Shown: positions 37,027-50,760, counted from the stretch's first letter. The stretch is 64,000 nt of DNA from Acanthacorydalis orientalis (GCA_034766995.1 CM068316.1:24380106-24444105), one strand, 5' to 3'. Numbers and translations: made by a program. Notes: generated by a model from the letters alone, not told the origin.

Positions 37027-37295
37027 TAGGTAAATTAATATTCGTTATTTATAGATAATTATTTTATTAATATACATTAGTGTTTGGGTTGCTAATTCTT
37101 ACACATTGACTGCCGTGTCAACCATAATGTATGGGAACAGGTATCTTTCAAATAGAATTTACCGACTTATAAATGATCATCTTCCTTGATTATGAAGGAT
37201 GAAGGGAAACAATAATATAATAAAATAAAAAAATAGAATTCTTTAGCATACTTTTAAAGTCACAAAATATCTTGTATTTATCAAATTGAATGTTA

Positions 37296-37877
37296 TTAGG
37301 TTGCTAGAAAAATAATTGTGGTTTTTGTTTTCTGAATTCTAACCTTAATTTTTTCATGAAAGATGTCATTCCAATTTAAATAATATTATTTTAAAATCCA
37401 TTGTCGGTCTCTACTTTTGTAATATCGACTTTGGTTTTAGTCATAATTTTTCTTCAAATTGGACTATCGAATAAAAGATGGAAAAAAAGTAAATAAGAGT
37501 AAATTTTTGTTTGAATTCAAAACGGGTAGTAAGGCAGCAAAAACTGCTCATAAACTAAATGATTTTTTTGGTGTGGGTACTGTTAAGGAACGTATTGTGC
37601 AATGGTGGTTCTAAAAATTTCGTGCTGGAAACGAAAGCTTTGAGGATCCTTCAAAGCTGTCATTCCTTCAGTTCTTTCTTCATTCATATATAGCATCCTT
37701 ATTCAGTTCATAACGACCAACTGAAGGCATTGGTTAAATCAGAACAACGCACAGCAATTCGAGTACTTACATAAAAATTATTCATCCAACAATTCTGGAC
37801 CAATTAAAACAGCTAGCTGAGAAAAATGTATATGAATCTAAAGGTCATGAACCGTAATTATTTTTCTACCAACATAA
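37296..37877 (+). mobile_element. Cecropia-like mariner, internally deleted, copy 3
   Basis: A 582-bp element with TA on both sides (37294-37295, 37878-37879). Ends TTAGGTTGCTAGAAAAATAA and TTATTTTTCTACCAACATAA. The N-terminal domain relic reads MEKK, TGSKAAKTAHKLN, VQWWF and NDQLKALVKS in broken frames, then jumps from LKQLAEKNV (near 37825) to the 3' end through GAATCTAAAGGTCATGAACC, the same junction as the copies at 23496 and 28399. An extra 20-30 bases occur near 37675-37700. It lies next to the dispersed repeat also present at 17313. Confidence 0.85.
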
Positions 37878-37878
37878 T

Positions 37879-37995
37879 AGTATCAGTAACCATATTATTA
37901 TATTAAAATGCTATCAATTTACTTATAAAATATATTCTGTATAATACTTTTTAAATAGTTAATTCCTTTATTATATAACTTTTTTTCATTAAATA
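37879..37995 (+). repeat. Dispersed repeat, copy 2
   Basis: Matches 17313-17420 in the same orientation (AGTATCAGTAA, ATTCTGTATAATA, TAAATAGTTAATTCC). Confidence 0.6.
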
Positions 37996-38029
37996 AACTA
38001 TATACTTTTTACATATTTTACACCTAAAA

Positions 38030-38141
38030 GTTAGTCATTAGTCATTCAACAGTTCTCGATCACTCAAAACCATTTAAATTAAAAAAATGTATATTAATTT
38101 GAAGGACATACACCGCACTAATTTTCGTATCAATTTAATAA
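38030..38141 (+). mobile_element. Right-end fragment of a cecropia-like mariner derivative
   Basis: AGTCATTCAACAGTTCTCGA to AAAAAATGTATATTAATTTG and on to CAATTTAATA corresponds to the last 110 bases of the 559-582-bp elements, including their deletion junction. The left part is absent. Confidence 0.65.
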
Positions 38142-38737
38142 TAACTGATTTCTGTATTATATGAAAATGTAAGATAGCAAAATATAATAATATTTAAGGT
38201 TTTATACTATGAATAAAAATATGTATAAAAAAATAATGTAATATATGTATAAAAAATATGTGTATATATATTATACATAAATATGTGTTATATCTATGGA
38301 AATAAGATATAGCTTAGAAAAAACTATATGAACACCATACATAAGTTAGCTGTGCGCTGTGTGATAATCAACATATTAAAAACAAAATAAATCAAAATAA
38401 AATTCACTTTACATTAAGCTCTAAAAAAAATCTAATAATCACGTTCTTATATTTGAGGTTATGTTGGGTATATTGAACAAAGAATCTTATCTTTATTATC
38501 TGTGATCTTATCTGTGATTTATCAGAAAGCACTTCTTTTTGATCCGACTTAAACGTGGCGCCTATATTCTGAACGAAATTCCATAAATTAAATATGTTAA
38601 AAATAAAAAAAATTATATCTGAAGATTTTTTAATTTTTAATAGTTTTCACGACAATTTTAAATATTTCAAATCAAATACAAGTAGGTAATAAATATCAAA
38701 TACACATGAAATACTGAGACAAATTGAAATGGATTGT
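38142..38737. other. Intronic AT-rich DNA
   Basis: No supported feature. Confidence 0.6.
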
Positions 38738-38777
<40 letters not shown>

Positions 38778-38914
38778 CATATAAACATGCACACATACAT
38801 ACATACATACATACATACATACATACAAACATACATACAAACATACATACAATCATACATATTTCGTTTCCTATTTTGTAGTAACTATATGTATATATAT
38901 ATATATATATATAT
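38738..38914. repeat. (TA)n and (ACAT)n arrays
   Basis: A TA tract, then about 20 ACAT tetramers with AAAC variants, a short spacer, and a second TA tract. The open frames with Tyr-Val-Cys repeats on the minus strand are artefacts. Confidence 0.95.
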
Positions 38915-39323
38915 GTAGTGAGACTTGCAACAAATATACCGTAGAAGTCAATGTGTTAATTAATTTTCATTATTACTGATTTCTTCTAATTTTCCAATAT
39001 GTATTTACATATCTAATTATATGTATTAGTGCGGAAAAAAAAGAAATTAAAAGAATTTTTATAGGAATTAAACATAAATATAAAAATTTACTAAGAAATA
39101 AATTAATTTGATTTGTGTTGTAGAATATAAAATCAGCCATAACACATTAATATAAACTGAAAATTAATTAATAATTTTTGTAATGTGTTTTTTTATTATT
39201 CTTTCAGTTTTACATCTTACTCCCAAGATTTTAATTTTTGTCGCTAATCGTCACATTTAATTTTTGTTGTTGTCCTTATTATACAAATACACTGAAATTA
39301 ATTCCTACTTTGACATTTCACAG

Positions 39324-39509
39324 GTTCCAGAAGGATCAAATGGAGCACATGGAGCCCAGTCGTGTTTCGTACAGATACGCAAAAAAGAACCGCCGCATCC
39401 CATACGTGTTGCCAAAACAATCGATGTAATCGCACGTATCACATTCCCCGCCGCCTTTGCCGTCTTTTTAATCTTCTTCTTCGTACACTACAACAAGAAC
39501 TTTACATAA
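39324..39509 (+). CDS. Last coding exon of a Cys-loop ligand-gated anion-channel-like subunit (M4)
   Basis: After a 3' splice site (TTTGACATTTCACAG, ending at 39323) 61 codons run to TAA at 39507-39509. A basic stretch, QIRKKEPPHPIRVAKTID, is followed by VIARITFPAAFAVFLIFFFV, a clear fourth transmembrane segment of the pentameric Cys-loop receptor family; the (K/R)xID...RIxFPxxF pattern is typical of arthropod GABA-, glutamate- and pH-gated chloride channels. A short tail HYNKNFT follows, which would face outside the cell. Start codons suggested upstream (39264) lie in the intron and are not real. The extracellular domain and M1-M3 are not in the window. The tail differs from the WATYL-like ending of Rdl-type subunits, so the subunit type (Grd-like, pHCl-like or another orphan insect channel) stays open. 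Confidence 0.85.
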   Translation, partial: VPEGSNGAHGAQSCFVQIRKKEPPHPIRVAKTIDVIARITFPAAFAVFLIFFFVHYNKNFT

Positions 39510-40237
39510 ATATTTACAATCATGTATAGTTACGTAGTTAAATTTTACGAATATGGCAACAACATTTCACCCAGCCACAATCATTTACACATTTGTACAT
39601 ATGCACGCATCTACACAGCAGCTCTTATATAAACATATAATCATATTAACATCTATTTTCTTTAAAATAGTTTTGAGATCAGCATATAATAGTCCCATGT
39701 TCATAATTCAGTAATTTACAGCACATAAGTCTATTGCGTAATAAAGTTAATGTTAATAAACGAAATTATTTTTATTAAATTTCAAAGCAATTACTTAGAA
39801 ATAAAAACATCATTTATTCTTCAAAAAAATAGAGCATCTTTATATTTAATATTAAAGTATCATTTAAATGTAATCTTTATTTTTGTTTTAATGAATAAAA
39901 TATTAAACATATATTTCATATGTTTTAATACATATTTGTTTTTACTCAAACAACAATTGATAAAAAAATCATTGTAGAGTAAATTTATTGTGCTGTCATT
40001 TACTGCATATAATATTTTTAATGAATTTTATTTAAAATAAAATTATGTTATTTTCGATTCACATAATTGAACATAAGATAAAATGTTTAATCAACTATTG
40101 TGATGTAATTTGTTTGATATGCAAAGCAGATGATCAACGAAAATAAATATATACAAACAAGTGATTTTTTAGAAATATTGATAATGGCAGTAATAATAAG
40201 AAATATTTAAAATTAATTAGTAGGTGTTCATAATTAT

Positions 40238-40239
<2 letters not shown>
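39510..40239 (+). other. Probable 3' UTR then intergenic AT-rich DNA
   Basis: Directly after the stop codon the sequence is less AT-rich for about 130 bases, as in a 3' UTR. It then becomes ordinary AT-rich DNA. A 75-codon frame at 39750 is not recognised. Confidence 0.5.
39740..39745 (+). promoter_or_regulatory. Candidate polyadenylation signal AATAAA
   Basis: The hexamer lies about 230 bases after the channel stop codon on the same strand. Another AATAAA follows near 39796. In such AT-rich DNA the hexamer is frequent, so this is only a candidate. Confidence 0.3.

Positions 40240-40315
<76 letters not shown>
40240..40315. repeat. (TA)n microsatellite
   Basis: TA tract with one TATACATA interruption. 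Confidence 0.95.
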
Positions 40316-42109
<1,794 letters not shown>

Positions 42110-42382
42110 CTAATAAATACATAGTTATTATACAAATATAAAATGATATAGTGCTTCTAAGACAAACAAATAAAAAATAACATTTTTAATTCTGATTATT
42201 TCGCACTATTTAATTTATAAATTTATATTTAATATATTATTAGCACTGAAATAGCATTCAAATTATGTATATATATAACTTCATTAAAATAGTATTGATT
42301 GAATTCAAATTTACTTTTAATGTTTATTAAAGATATGTATGTGTATAGATAGTTTATTTGGTCATGTAGATTATATACGAAA

Positions 42383-42394
42383 TATGTATACATA

Positions 42395-42452
<58 letters not shown>
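42383..42452. repeat. (TA)n microsatellite
   Basis: Uninterrupted TA after TATGTATACATA. Confidence 0.95.
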
Positions 42453-42453
<1 letters not shown>

Positions 42454-42611
42454 ATTCAATCTTACTCTTTTCCTGTTTAATATTACTAAAAAATTACAAA
42501 CATAAGAATGGAAGACAATTTTATTGTTCGTTTTTAAATGAACGTTAGACTAATGTTTTAAAACCAGTTCTAATACTGTGGGTAAATTCACTTTCACAAA
42601 GTAATTCTTTT

Positions 42612-42740
42612 TTCACCGCAAAAACTACACCAAATTTTCGATCAAAAATATTCAAAAAATTATTATTGATTTTCTGTTAACGCATATATAACGCCATTTT
42701 CTTCAGAGCAACAAATTATCGAAAAATCTTTTTTCGGTCA
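42612..42740 (-). mobile_element. Short repeat family member
   Basis: On the minus strand TTGCTCTGAAGAAAATGGCG, then ATATGCGTTAAC, AAAATCAATAATAATTTTTT, GAATATTTTTGATCG and GGTGTAGTTTTTGCGG match, block by block, the units at 32798 and 61560. Confidence 0.55.
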
Positions 42741-43060
42741 TAGATTTTTTATCAGATTTTTCGGTTAATTGGCGTCTGAGAATGATTTATTAACTATTAA
42801 TTTATATAAAATCTATTATAATACACATTTTAAAATATAGTAATTTTGTATTAAAATTGTTTCACATTTCTATTAAATTTTCTCAGTTGAATTAGGCATT
42901 CATGAAATTGAAATAAATATAACATATAAATAATAATAATAAAAGTGAATAATACACGTTAACAAATTGAAAATATATTTTGCCCACAATAACCATATAT
43001 CTATGTCTATATTATTTACTATTCTACAATAAATTTTATTGAAAATATTACAAGGTTAGA
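42741..43060. other. AT-rich spacer
   Basis: No supported feature. Confidence 0.6.
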
Positions 43061-43080
43061 TATATGTATCTATCTATCTA

Positions 43081-43135
<55 letters not shown>

Positions 43136-43155
43136 GTGTATGTGTGTGTGTGTGT
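43061..43155. repeat. Compound (TATC)n(TA)n(TG)n microsatellite
   Basis: Three repeat types follow one another in order. Confidence 0.95.
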
Positions 43156-43226
43156 CGTTTTTATATTAAAAATGGAAAGAGTGTAATCTAAATATTAAAT
43201 AATTTTTGATTCATCTTGGTTTATGT

Positions 43227-43228
<2 letters not shown>

Positions 43229-43310
<82 letters not shown>

Positions 43311-43340
43311 TATATATAGATATATATATATATATATATT
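43229..43340. repeat. (TA)n microsatellite with TAGA units
   Basis: Over 100 bases of TA with two TATAGA units near the right end. Confidence 0.95.
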
Positions 43341-44070
43341 AATATGTAAAATTATTTGGTTTGTTTTAAATAATAGATATTAGAACTGAAATTGAAATTA
43401 AATTAGCTTATTTGTCATGTTTATAATTTTTATTACTTATCGTCTAAAATAAATTCTATACTCATACATAAAAATTTCTTGTAAAAACATTTTAATAGTC
43501 TATATAAACTTTGCACTTGAAAGAAGTTGTCTTAATTGAACTATTCATGCATATTTGTATATACATATTATTGCAATTTTAAGTGCTTACATTATATTTA
43601 TTAAACGGCACTTATTTTTTCATATATTTTGCACCAAACATATTTCATAACTATATTATAATATATAACTAATTTAAAAAAGTCGATATTCAATAGTGTA
43701 ATTCAAATAAGAACTGTGTAATAGTCTAATTATTCATATATCAATTTCATTGGAAAAACAGTTATGTTGACGTTCAAATCTTTTAATTTGTTGACATTTA
43801 TTTTTATTTGTATAATTTCTTTTTATACAAGCTATATATAATTAGGCTAGATATAATTAGACATAATATTTGTTGCAAAATGTTTTATATAGTCAAAGAA
43901 CTATTTTTCATTCACTTGTATTATAAATCAATCTGATCACGATAATAAATGTCAACCAAATTATAATTACACTTTATGTTAATAATACATCATTATGAAC
44001 AAATTAATGATAAAAAAATATATCACTGTAATTATTATTGATAAAAATATACATAAGAACTAACACATAC

Positions 44071-44134
<64 letters not shown>

Positions 44135-44402
44135 ATATATATATATTGATTATAAATTACTTTTAAAAATAAAACAATTGGAAAATAATTTATCATTGAT
44201 TTTTTTGTAATATAAATATCAATTTGTACAATAGTTTAACTTGAATACTATAAATTAGGAAAAAAATGACGTCTTAGTTCTTTTTTGTTATCATTCATTT
44301 TAAATATTTATAACAATTACTTTACCTCTCGCAAGATCTAAATGAAATTATGTACATAAGAGTGATAAAAATAACAAGTAATTTTCTTTTAAAATAATAA
44401 AT
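43341..44402. other. AT-rich spacer
   Basis: TA tract at 44076-44146. Nothing else supported. Confidence 0.6.
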
Positions 44403-44860
44403 GCAGTGTAGGATTTAGACAGGGGCAACATAGGCCACTGCCCAGGGCGGCAAATTTTGAGTGGCAGCAAATTTTGATGAGCTACAAATTTTGAAAAGCT
44501 GAACATTTTATTTTCGAACTTAATTTCGATTTACAGACAGCTCGAATATGAAATGAAAAATTACAAGAATTTTTGAAAGTGGTAACACGGAAAAGTTTTT
44601 TAATAGTGCATTTTTTCTTGAAAATATCATATATATTATATAGTTTATTTACTACAATCAATTTGCATTTTTCAAATAAATTAAATGAATGGAAAATCTT
44701 ACAAAATTTTCAGTGATCATGAAATTTTTTTCTGTACAAATTTTCTCAAAATTATCAAAAGTCACAAATTTTTCTTAATTCATTTGGACAAACTTTGGGG
44801 GGGAGGGGCGGCATTTAATTATTGGCTTAAGGGCGGCACCTACTGTAAATTCGGTTCTGG
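44403..44860. mobile_element. Non-autonomous DNA element, hAT-like ends suspected
   Basis: A 458-bp block of different composition. It begins GCAGTGTAGGATTTAG and ends CGGTTCTGG; the reverse of the end, CCAGAACCGAATTTA, resembles the start, giving an imperfect terminal repeat like CAGTGGCGGATTTA ends of some hAT-type elements. ATAAAT occurs on both sides (44397-44402, 44861-44866) as a possible short target duplication. Inside, GGGCGGCA occurs near both ends and CAAATTTTGA is repeated three times near 44452-44500. No protein is encoded. Confidence 0.5.
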
Positions 44861-45221
44861 ATAAATAGTAATGATTTGATTTTTATAATATATATATATA
44901 TATATAGCAATTATTTATGTAAAAATTCCGATGACATAATACTAGTCATTTACATTTTCAAAGGTTCAGTTTTTTAGATTATTCTACAAATTGCATTTCA
45001 TCCATTTATATAATTGATGATTGAATTATACACTAAATCCAAATAAAAATATAAAACATTTCCTTCTTTGTTCTTTTAATAATTCTTTATATATTAAAGA
45101 GCATATCAATTTATATAAAAAATATCAACATAGATTCATAATTAGAAACAATAAAAATAAATAATAACGATGTAAACATTTGTAACACTAATTTATTTTA
45201 CATTAAATGTTTAGTATTTGA

Positions 45222-45267
<46 letters not shown>

Positions 45268-46182
45268 GAATGTATGTGTCAAGTAAAAATATGTATATGT
45301 TGTATTTATATAAAATTACTACCACTTTTATAAAGTAAATTAATTCCATTTTTTGGGTAAATAGTTTGTTTTACGAAAACTATAGTTATCAAAAAAACAC
45401 ACAACTGTATATATTTTTTTATAAACATTTTTATATATACATAATCAAAATCTAAAACAAATTGTATTAATTTATCATATGAAATTTGTGTACTTGACAT
45501 TATGAAACATAAAGTCGAAAGAAATATTGAATTATTTTAAAAAATATATTATGTGCTGTTTAATTGGAACACCAGTTGTAAATTTTTTCTGATGCTATTT
45601 TGAAACGCCTTTATATTATTTAATTTATTGTCTTTTATAAAAGATAAATTACAGTTTAAGAAATTAACTTTTTCTAGTAAATAATTATGTAATATATAAA
45701 AAAATGTATTGGAAAAAATTTTACTAATGTTAATATATAAATATAATGCACATAATATGAATGATTCATTTTTACTATTTATTTCACTCTCCGTCCTTCT
45801 CGTGTATAAATTTTATGTATTTTATGTACATAACAATTAAATAAGACATATTTAAATGTTTGTTTAAAATTATTTTTATTGTCGTCTCTAAAAAGAAAAT
45901 TATAACTATTTTAACTTCTACTATAAAAAGTGTTACTTGAACTTTCAACTATTTTATTCTATTACTCAAAATTATTTTTAATAAGCCAATCACATTTAAT
46001 TTATACTAGAAATGTAATTAAGTTGTACTTTTTAAATCTAATCGAAATGCAGAATTGCTTAATTGTTTGATATTAATAATAATTTTAAATATAAATCAGT
46101 CTTTTGAGGAGAATTAGAGTGTCACAATAGTAATACTATGAAAATACACTCGATTGCATATGCATATGTAATAAATAAATTA

Positions 46183-46189
<7 letters not shown>
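44861..46189. other. AT-rich spacer
   Basis: TA tracts at 44886-44906 and 45225-45266. No genes; open frames of 60-64 codons have no motifs. Confidence 0.6.

Positions 46190-46238
<49 letters not shown>
46190..46238. repeat. (TA)n microsatellite
   Basis: Uninterrupted TA. Confidence 0.95.
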
Positions 46239-46240
<2 letters not shown>

Positions 46241-48488
46241 AATATATCACCTCAATTACCATATTGAAAAGACATTAAATCCAAAAAAAAATAATTAAAA
46301 TAAACCATATACATAAAAATTACTTCAGTTTTTGACATACAGTTAATATACTTGTTATTTTTATAATTAAAGATTGAATTTATTATATTGAAAAAAAAAC
46401 TATTTATTCGTTAAAATAAGTGATTTTGTAACGTTGAAATTTTGATAATGTAATTTAAATTTTCTTTACTTTTTGTGTGTTTTATGAAAAATGAAATGTT
46501 CTTCATTGTTTGAAATATTTATTATATTATAGTGTTGTAATATTTTAATCAACTATATCATATTTTTTTAAATATGAACATTTAAGATACAAATAGAACA
46601 AATATTAAAATAAATACAATAATTTTAATTATATAGAATAAAAATTGCATACTGTTATTAATAATTGAGGTGATCATTTGAAAAGTAAATATAAGTGTAT
46701 TGTTTTCAATATAGTTTATGAAAAATTTATAAATGTTCAAATAATTTAAATTAATGATGGTTTTATTTATAATGTTTTTATAAAATAACTTTCTACATGA
46801 CATGTAGATATATCAAGAACATAAAAACTATAAATGTTGTTTTAAAAATAATTCATTCATATATTGCTTTTTACTCAGTATTAAAACAGTTGCATACATA
46901 AAAAACTTTGTTCAAAGCTTTAAAAAGCTGTACTATAAAAATCATTTTTCGTTATTTTTTTATAAATGTGCATGATGCAATGATTCTGTTATTTATAAAT
47001 TGTAATATTTGCAAAAGAATATGCAGAACACAGCAAATACATGGAAATGTATAATGTGGAATTAATTACATAGAATATATTACTTTTTTTAGAAATAATT
47101 TTATAACATTGTATACATGAATTGAATGGTGATATAGATTTGTGATAGTTTAATATAACAAGTATAAATGTATTAATATCAACATTAAATTGGCTTTTAA
47201 TGTCAATTAAAAATTAAACGAAATATATTCTTAATAATAACATATGCCATGCCTGCGACAAAAACGTGAATTGAAAAAAATTCACTATTTTTAATGCTTA
47301 CATTCATAATACTAAAAAGTTGATGACTTTCTCTTCTATAAAAATATATCATTGTAATAATAGTAATTGTAAAAATAGTATTTTTTGTATCGAAGGCTAT
47401 CTGAAATCAGTTTAAATTTAATTTGAAAACCAATTCAAGGCACTAAAAACCAATTCGCATAATATCTCATTTAAAAACTGCGATAGATACTAGGTTTTTC
47501 TTTATAAATTGTATTATTTGATTGAAGATTTAAAAACATCAAATTTAATTGCAAAAATTAAATAAACAAGGCATTCAATACAAAAAATATACTAAGTATA
47601 GAAAAATATTCATTAAATATGCTTAAAAATAATTTTGCATTTTCTTCAAAAAATTAAAATCTGCTCAATATGATGCACTACTTTGTGAGTAAAAATATTC
47701 AGTAAACATCTTTTTTCCAAGCATTACAGGGCATGGTAAATATATGTTTAATAAAAAATATACCACTGTATAAATTATCCATGTTAGTGCTGTAAGATTG
47801 AGTATCATGTCATTTTTTAACAAATAAATACACGGGTGTATAAATATAAAACGAAACAGAGTAGTTATTAAAATTTATTTTATAATTCAAATATAAATAA
47901 CGATTTGAGTTTGTATAACAAAACTGAAGTTGTTTCATCAGTGCAGTGACCATATTATGTACAAAGTAATTATTTTACATAACTTCTGAAAATATATAAT
48001 TCCATATTTTTTGTCTTCAGTATATAATATTATTTTATAAAAAGACATATTTTATGTTTTATTAATTACTATATTCTTATAAGTAAACATATAAATACAA
48101 TTATAAATCCAATCTATTGGTAGTTCTCTTTCGTAAAAATGGCATGATTTAACTCAAAAAAATTAAATTCTAACTAATAGAGATACTTGTAATGACCAAA
48201 AACGGTGTTATTTTCTACAAAATTAAGTACTTTTTTAATCAATAAATTAAGTACATAATGTAGATTTCACGCATTTTTGTATTACTCTTGTGAAATTGTT
48301 TCAGCTATGTATATTAATAAATAAAATATAAAAAATACACTTGCTAAAATGAATTCAAGAATATTTAATTGTTAATATGTAAGAAAAAATTGCATGTTTA
48401 TCATATTTTTAGGTATGTATATAATATAAATTGTGAAATGGGAATTATTAAAAAAATTAGCCTTTAATCAAATTCAATAAATAATATA
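46239..48488. other. AT-rich intergenic DNA
   Basis: The longest stretch in the window with neither long TA tracts nor recognisable transposon protein. No gene, RNA gene or exon could be supported. Confidence 0.6.
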
Positions 48489-49538
48489 CAGTCGAGTCTG
48501 TTTCTATGGGTATCTTTTTTATATTGTTTTGAAGTTATGCGGTGCATATTTCATGCAAATTCGGGGTTTTCCGTTATATATACATATATGAGCCTCACGT
48601 TTAAAATTGTTTAAAACTAAATAATTATATTTTTTTAATTTAAAATTTTCTATTTTGGACTGTTTAATCATGTTGTATCTGCTGTCGATGAAATAAAACC
48701 ACAAACTTTAAATGCCTGCTGGAAAGCAACTTGGCCTGGATATGTTGCAAACAGTGCTGCCATTCAAACATCGATATTAACATCTGAAACCATTACTTTG
48801 GTATATGAAATTGGTGGAAATGGTTTTGATGCCTTTAGCTAGAATAATGTTGACGAATTGCTTGTACATCATACCTTAAGTGACGATGATTTTATTGGTG
48901 ACATTTTAGACATTGTCAAAGATTCAAAAAACGATAGTGAAGTGGAAGAAAACCCTATCTCTCTCACTGCAAATATAATTCGAGAAGGTCTTCAACTTGC
49001 AATAATTTGAAAACTCATTTTCTTGTTCAGGGCACATATTCTGAACGAGCCTTCAAATTCCAACGTGAGCTGAAGAATTATATGTCTGGATATCGTGAAC
49101 TGCATAAAAAATTAGTAAAATCATCATCGCAAAGTTTAATCACTGATTACATCGTCAAAGGAAAAAATCTACACAAAACATTGGTCAGATAATGACGATA
49201 ATTCTGATGAAAAAATGTAAGAATAATTGTTACTTTTCAATAAAATTAAATGAAGAAAGTTTTAAAACGAACTTATTGTAAGTTTTATAGCAATTCAGAT
49301 TTTCGAAGATATTTATATGCATTTTTATTTTTTTGAATTTTCATAAACTTTTTTATACGTTTTTGGGTGTATTTTAACTCATTGCTTTGGTTTTATGCGG
49401 TTTTAAAAAATTGTGGAACGTATACCTAGTTTATCAACGTAAGTTGTCTTTTACGAGTATGTGCGATTTTTTTGTGTATGGTTTTCTGTGGAACGTATAA
49501 AAAGAGAGTATCTACCACATAAAAAGAGACTTATTTTG
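48489..49538 (+). mobile_element. pogo/Tigger-like element with transposase C-terminal relic
   Basis: About 1.05 kb. The left end CAGTCGAGTCTGTTTCTATGG follows TA, and the right end GTATCTACCACATAAAAAGAGAC before TA at 49539 is a worn inverted copy. CAGT ends and TA duplication are usual for pogo-like elements. The middle (48669-49190) is open except for two stops: AVDEIKPQTLNACWKATWPG matches the W-KxxWP region near the end of Tigger transposases, then an acidic stretch NVDELLVHHTLSDDDFIGD, and a helical tail ending SLITDYIVKG. The DNA-binding and catalytic DDE parts are missing. The 61-codon frame at 49007-49192 is the 3' part of this relic in a shifted frame. Confidence 0.75.
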
Positions 49539-50207
49539 TAAGGATTAAGTCTAAACGCTCACAAGCATATCTTTCTAGTTGTGATGTACTCCGTTGCTCT
49601 AATTTCTATTTAATTAAAAGAACGACCACTCACGTTTCTGCAGCGCTATTGAATTGTTTTTGATGCTCTGCAGCAGTATTGCAAACAATCCCTAATAAGC
49701 AATTGCACGGCAATTTGAAATACTGCAACAGTAATTGTTTTGTATATATGACCTACATGGACATTGTTTTACAATACTGCTCTTGTTGGCTGCACTAGTA
49801 GAATTTATTATATTTTCTGGAAAGAAATTACATACTGTCTCAAGATTTCTACAGTAAAATGAAACCATCTTTTGATAGTAAAATATTTATCATTAATATT
49901 GAAAAATGGCCTGCTATTTAGAGTAGTTGCAAAAAATAAGCGTTAAAATTGAAAAAAAAAGATTGAAGAGAGATATCCAAATTTTTTTTAATAAACAGTT
50001 TTCGATTTTCTTTTAACAAAAACAGAAGTGTGAGACTTCTTTTTTAAATTTCATATTCAATGATATTGATAAAAATACATACAAATCATAAAGAAAACGT
50101 TGAAAAAATCACTCGTGAATAGTTAGCCATAACAATTATTGCAGCACCGCAAAAATACACTCATGAACGCCTGGCCTTAATATTTGCATAATATTACATA
50201 GAGTGTA
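49539..50207. other. Less AT-rich DNA with repeated CAATACTGC motifs
   Basis: CAGTATTGC, GAAATACTGCAACAG and CAATACTGC recur in both orientations between 49670 and 49785, alongside TGCAGCGC and CTCTGCAGCAG. This might be an eroded element with internal inverted repeats. No protein is seen. Confidence 0.35.
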
Positions 50208-50211
50208 TTAA

Positions 50212-50760
50212 CTCTTTAAAGCCGGGTATGGATCTAGGAATACATTTATGTTTTTCAAAGAAACTATGGTCTCAGAGCGCTATCTTTTGGATAATATATT
50301 TAAATGTCACTATTTTCTTTCTAAAAAGATTAAATTTATAATTCTTTCTTTTATGAGAAATAAATTACAGTCGTCTAAAAATCAGAAAAAATTGCGGTTT
50401 TTTCATTTTAAACCCTATAAAAATTGTCAACTTGAGAATTGGGTTGAATAATATTTTTTTTTCAAAAGTTCATCATTGAAAAAAAGCGTATAAAAAATTT
50501 TGAGATTGATAAGATAGCTTTTTCCTGTCAAAAAAAAATACGAGAAAAACAATCAAATGGTAGGAAAAACTTTCTTCCATATTCTCGTTCTTACAATCTA
50601 CAACGCATACGTCATTTACTACTGTGTGAATCGTAACAGAATGAGTCTTACTGACTACAAACTTAAGTTGACTTCACATATTGTTCAAAAAATTGCCCTC
50701 ACGAACCTGCATGTTGATCACTTAGGCCATGGTTAAGAACACACTCTTCTCTTACACTCC
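50212..50760 (+). mobile_element. piggyBac-like relic: 5' end plus transposase C-terminal piece
   Basis: TTAA at 50208-50211 is followed by CTCTTTAAAGCCGGG and about 300 bases shared with 1987-2262. From about 50562 a frame reads FFHILVLTIYNAYVIYYC, then MSLTDYKLKLTSHIVQ, ending at TAA near 50735. This fits the end of the piggyBac transposase catalytic core, where a hydrophobic helix with (L/F)xxxxYNAxxIY is followed by a short DFxxxL segment. Everything between the terminus and this piece is deleted, and the Cys-rich tail is not seen. No right terminus with TTAA was identified. Confidence 0.6.

Larger units (their letters stand above)
22247..39323 (+). other. Inferred 17-kb intron of the channel gene
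   Basis: The interval runs from GTAAG at 22247 to TTTGACATTTCACAG ending at 39323. Phase 0 on both sides supports direct joining, although a small skipped exon inside cannot be excluded. It contains cecropia-like mariner derivatives, one longer mariner, one hAT-type element, two palindromic MITEs and many (TA)n tracts, listed separately. Confidence 0.55.

Noticed and set aside
38647..38918. Cys-Val-Tyr-Met repeat proteins over the ACAT array
   Set aside because: They arise from a tetranucleotide repeat and appear in several frames at the same place.
39264..39323. Upstream ATG-initiated start of the M4 frame
   Set aside because: The first 20 codons are intron sequence ahead of a good CACAG acceptor; a stand-alone 81-residue M4 protein is not plausible.
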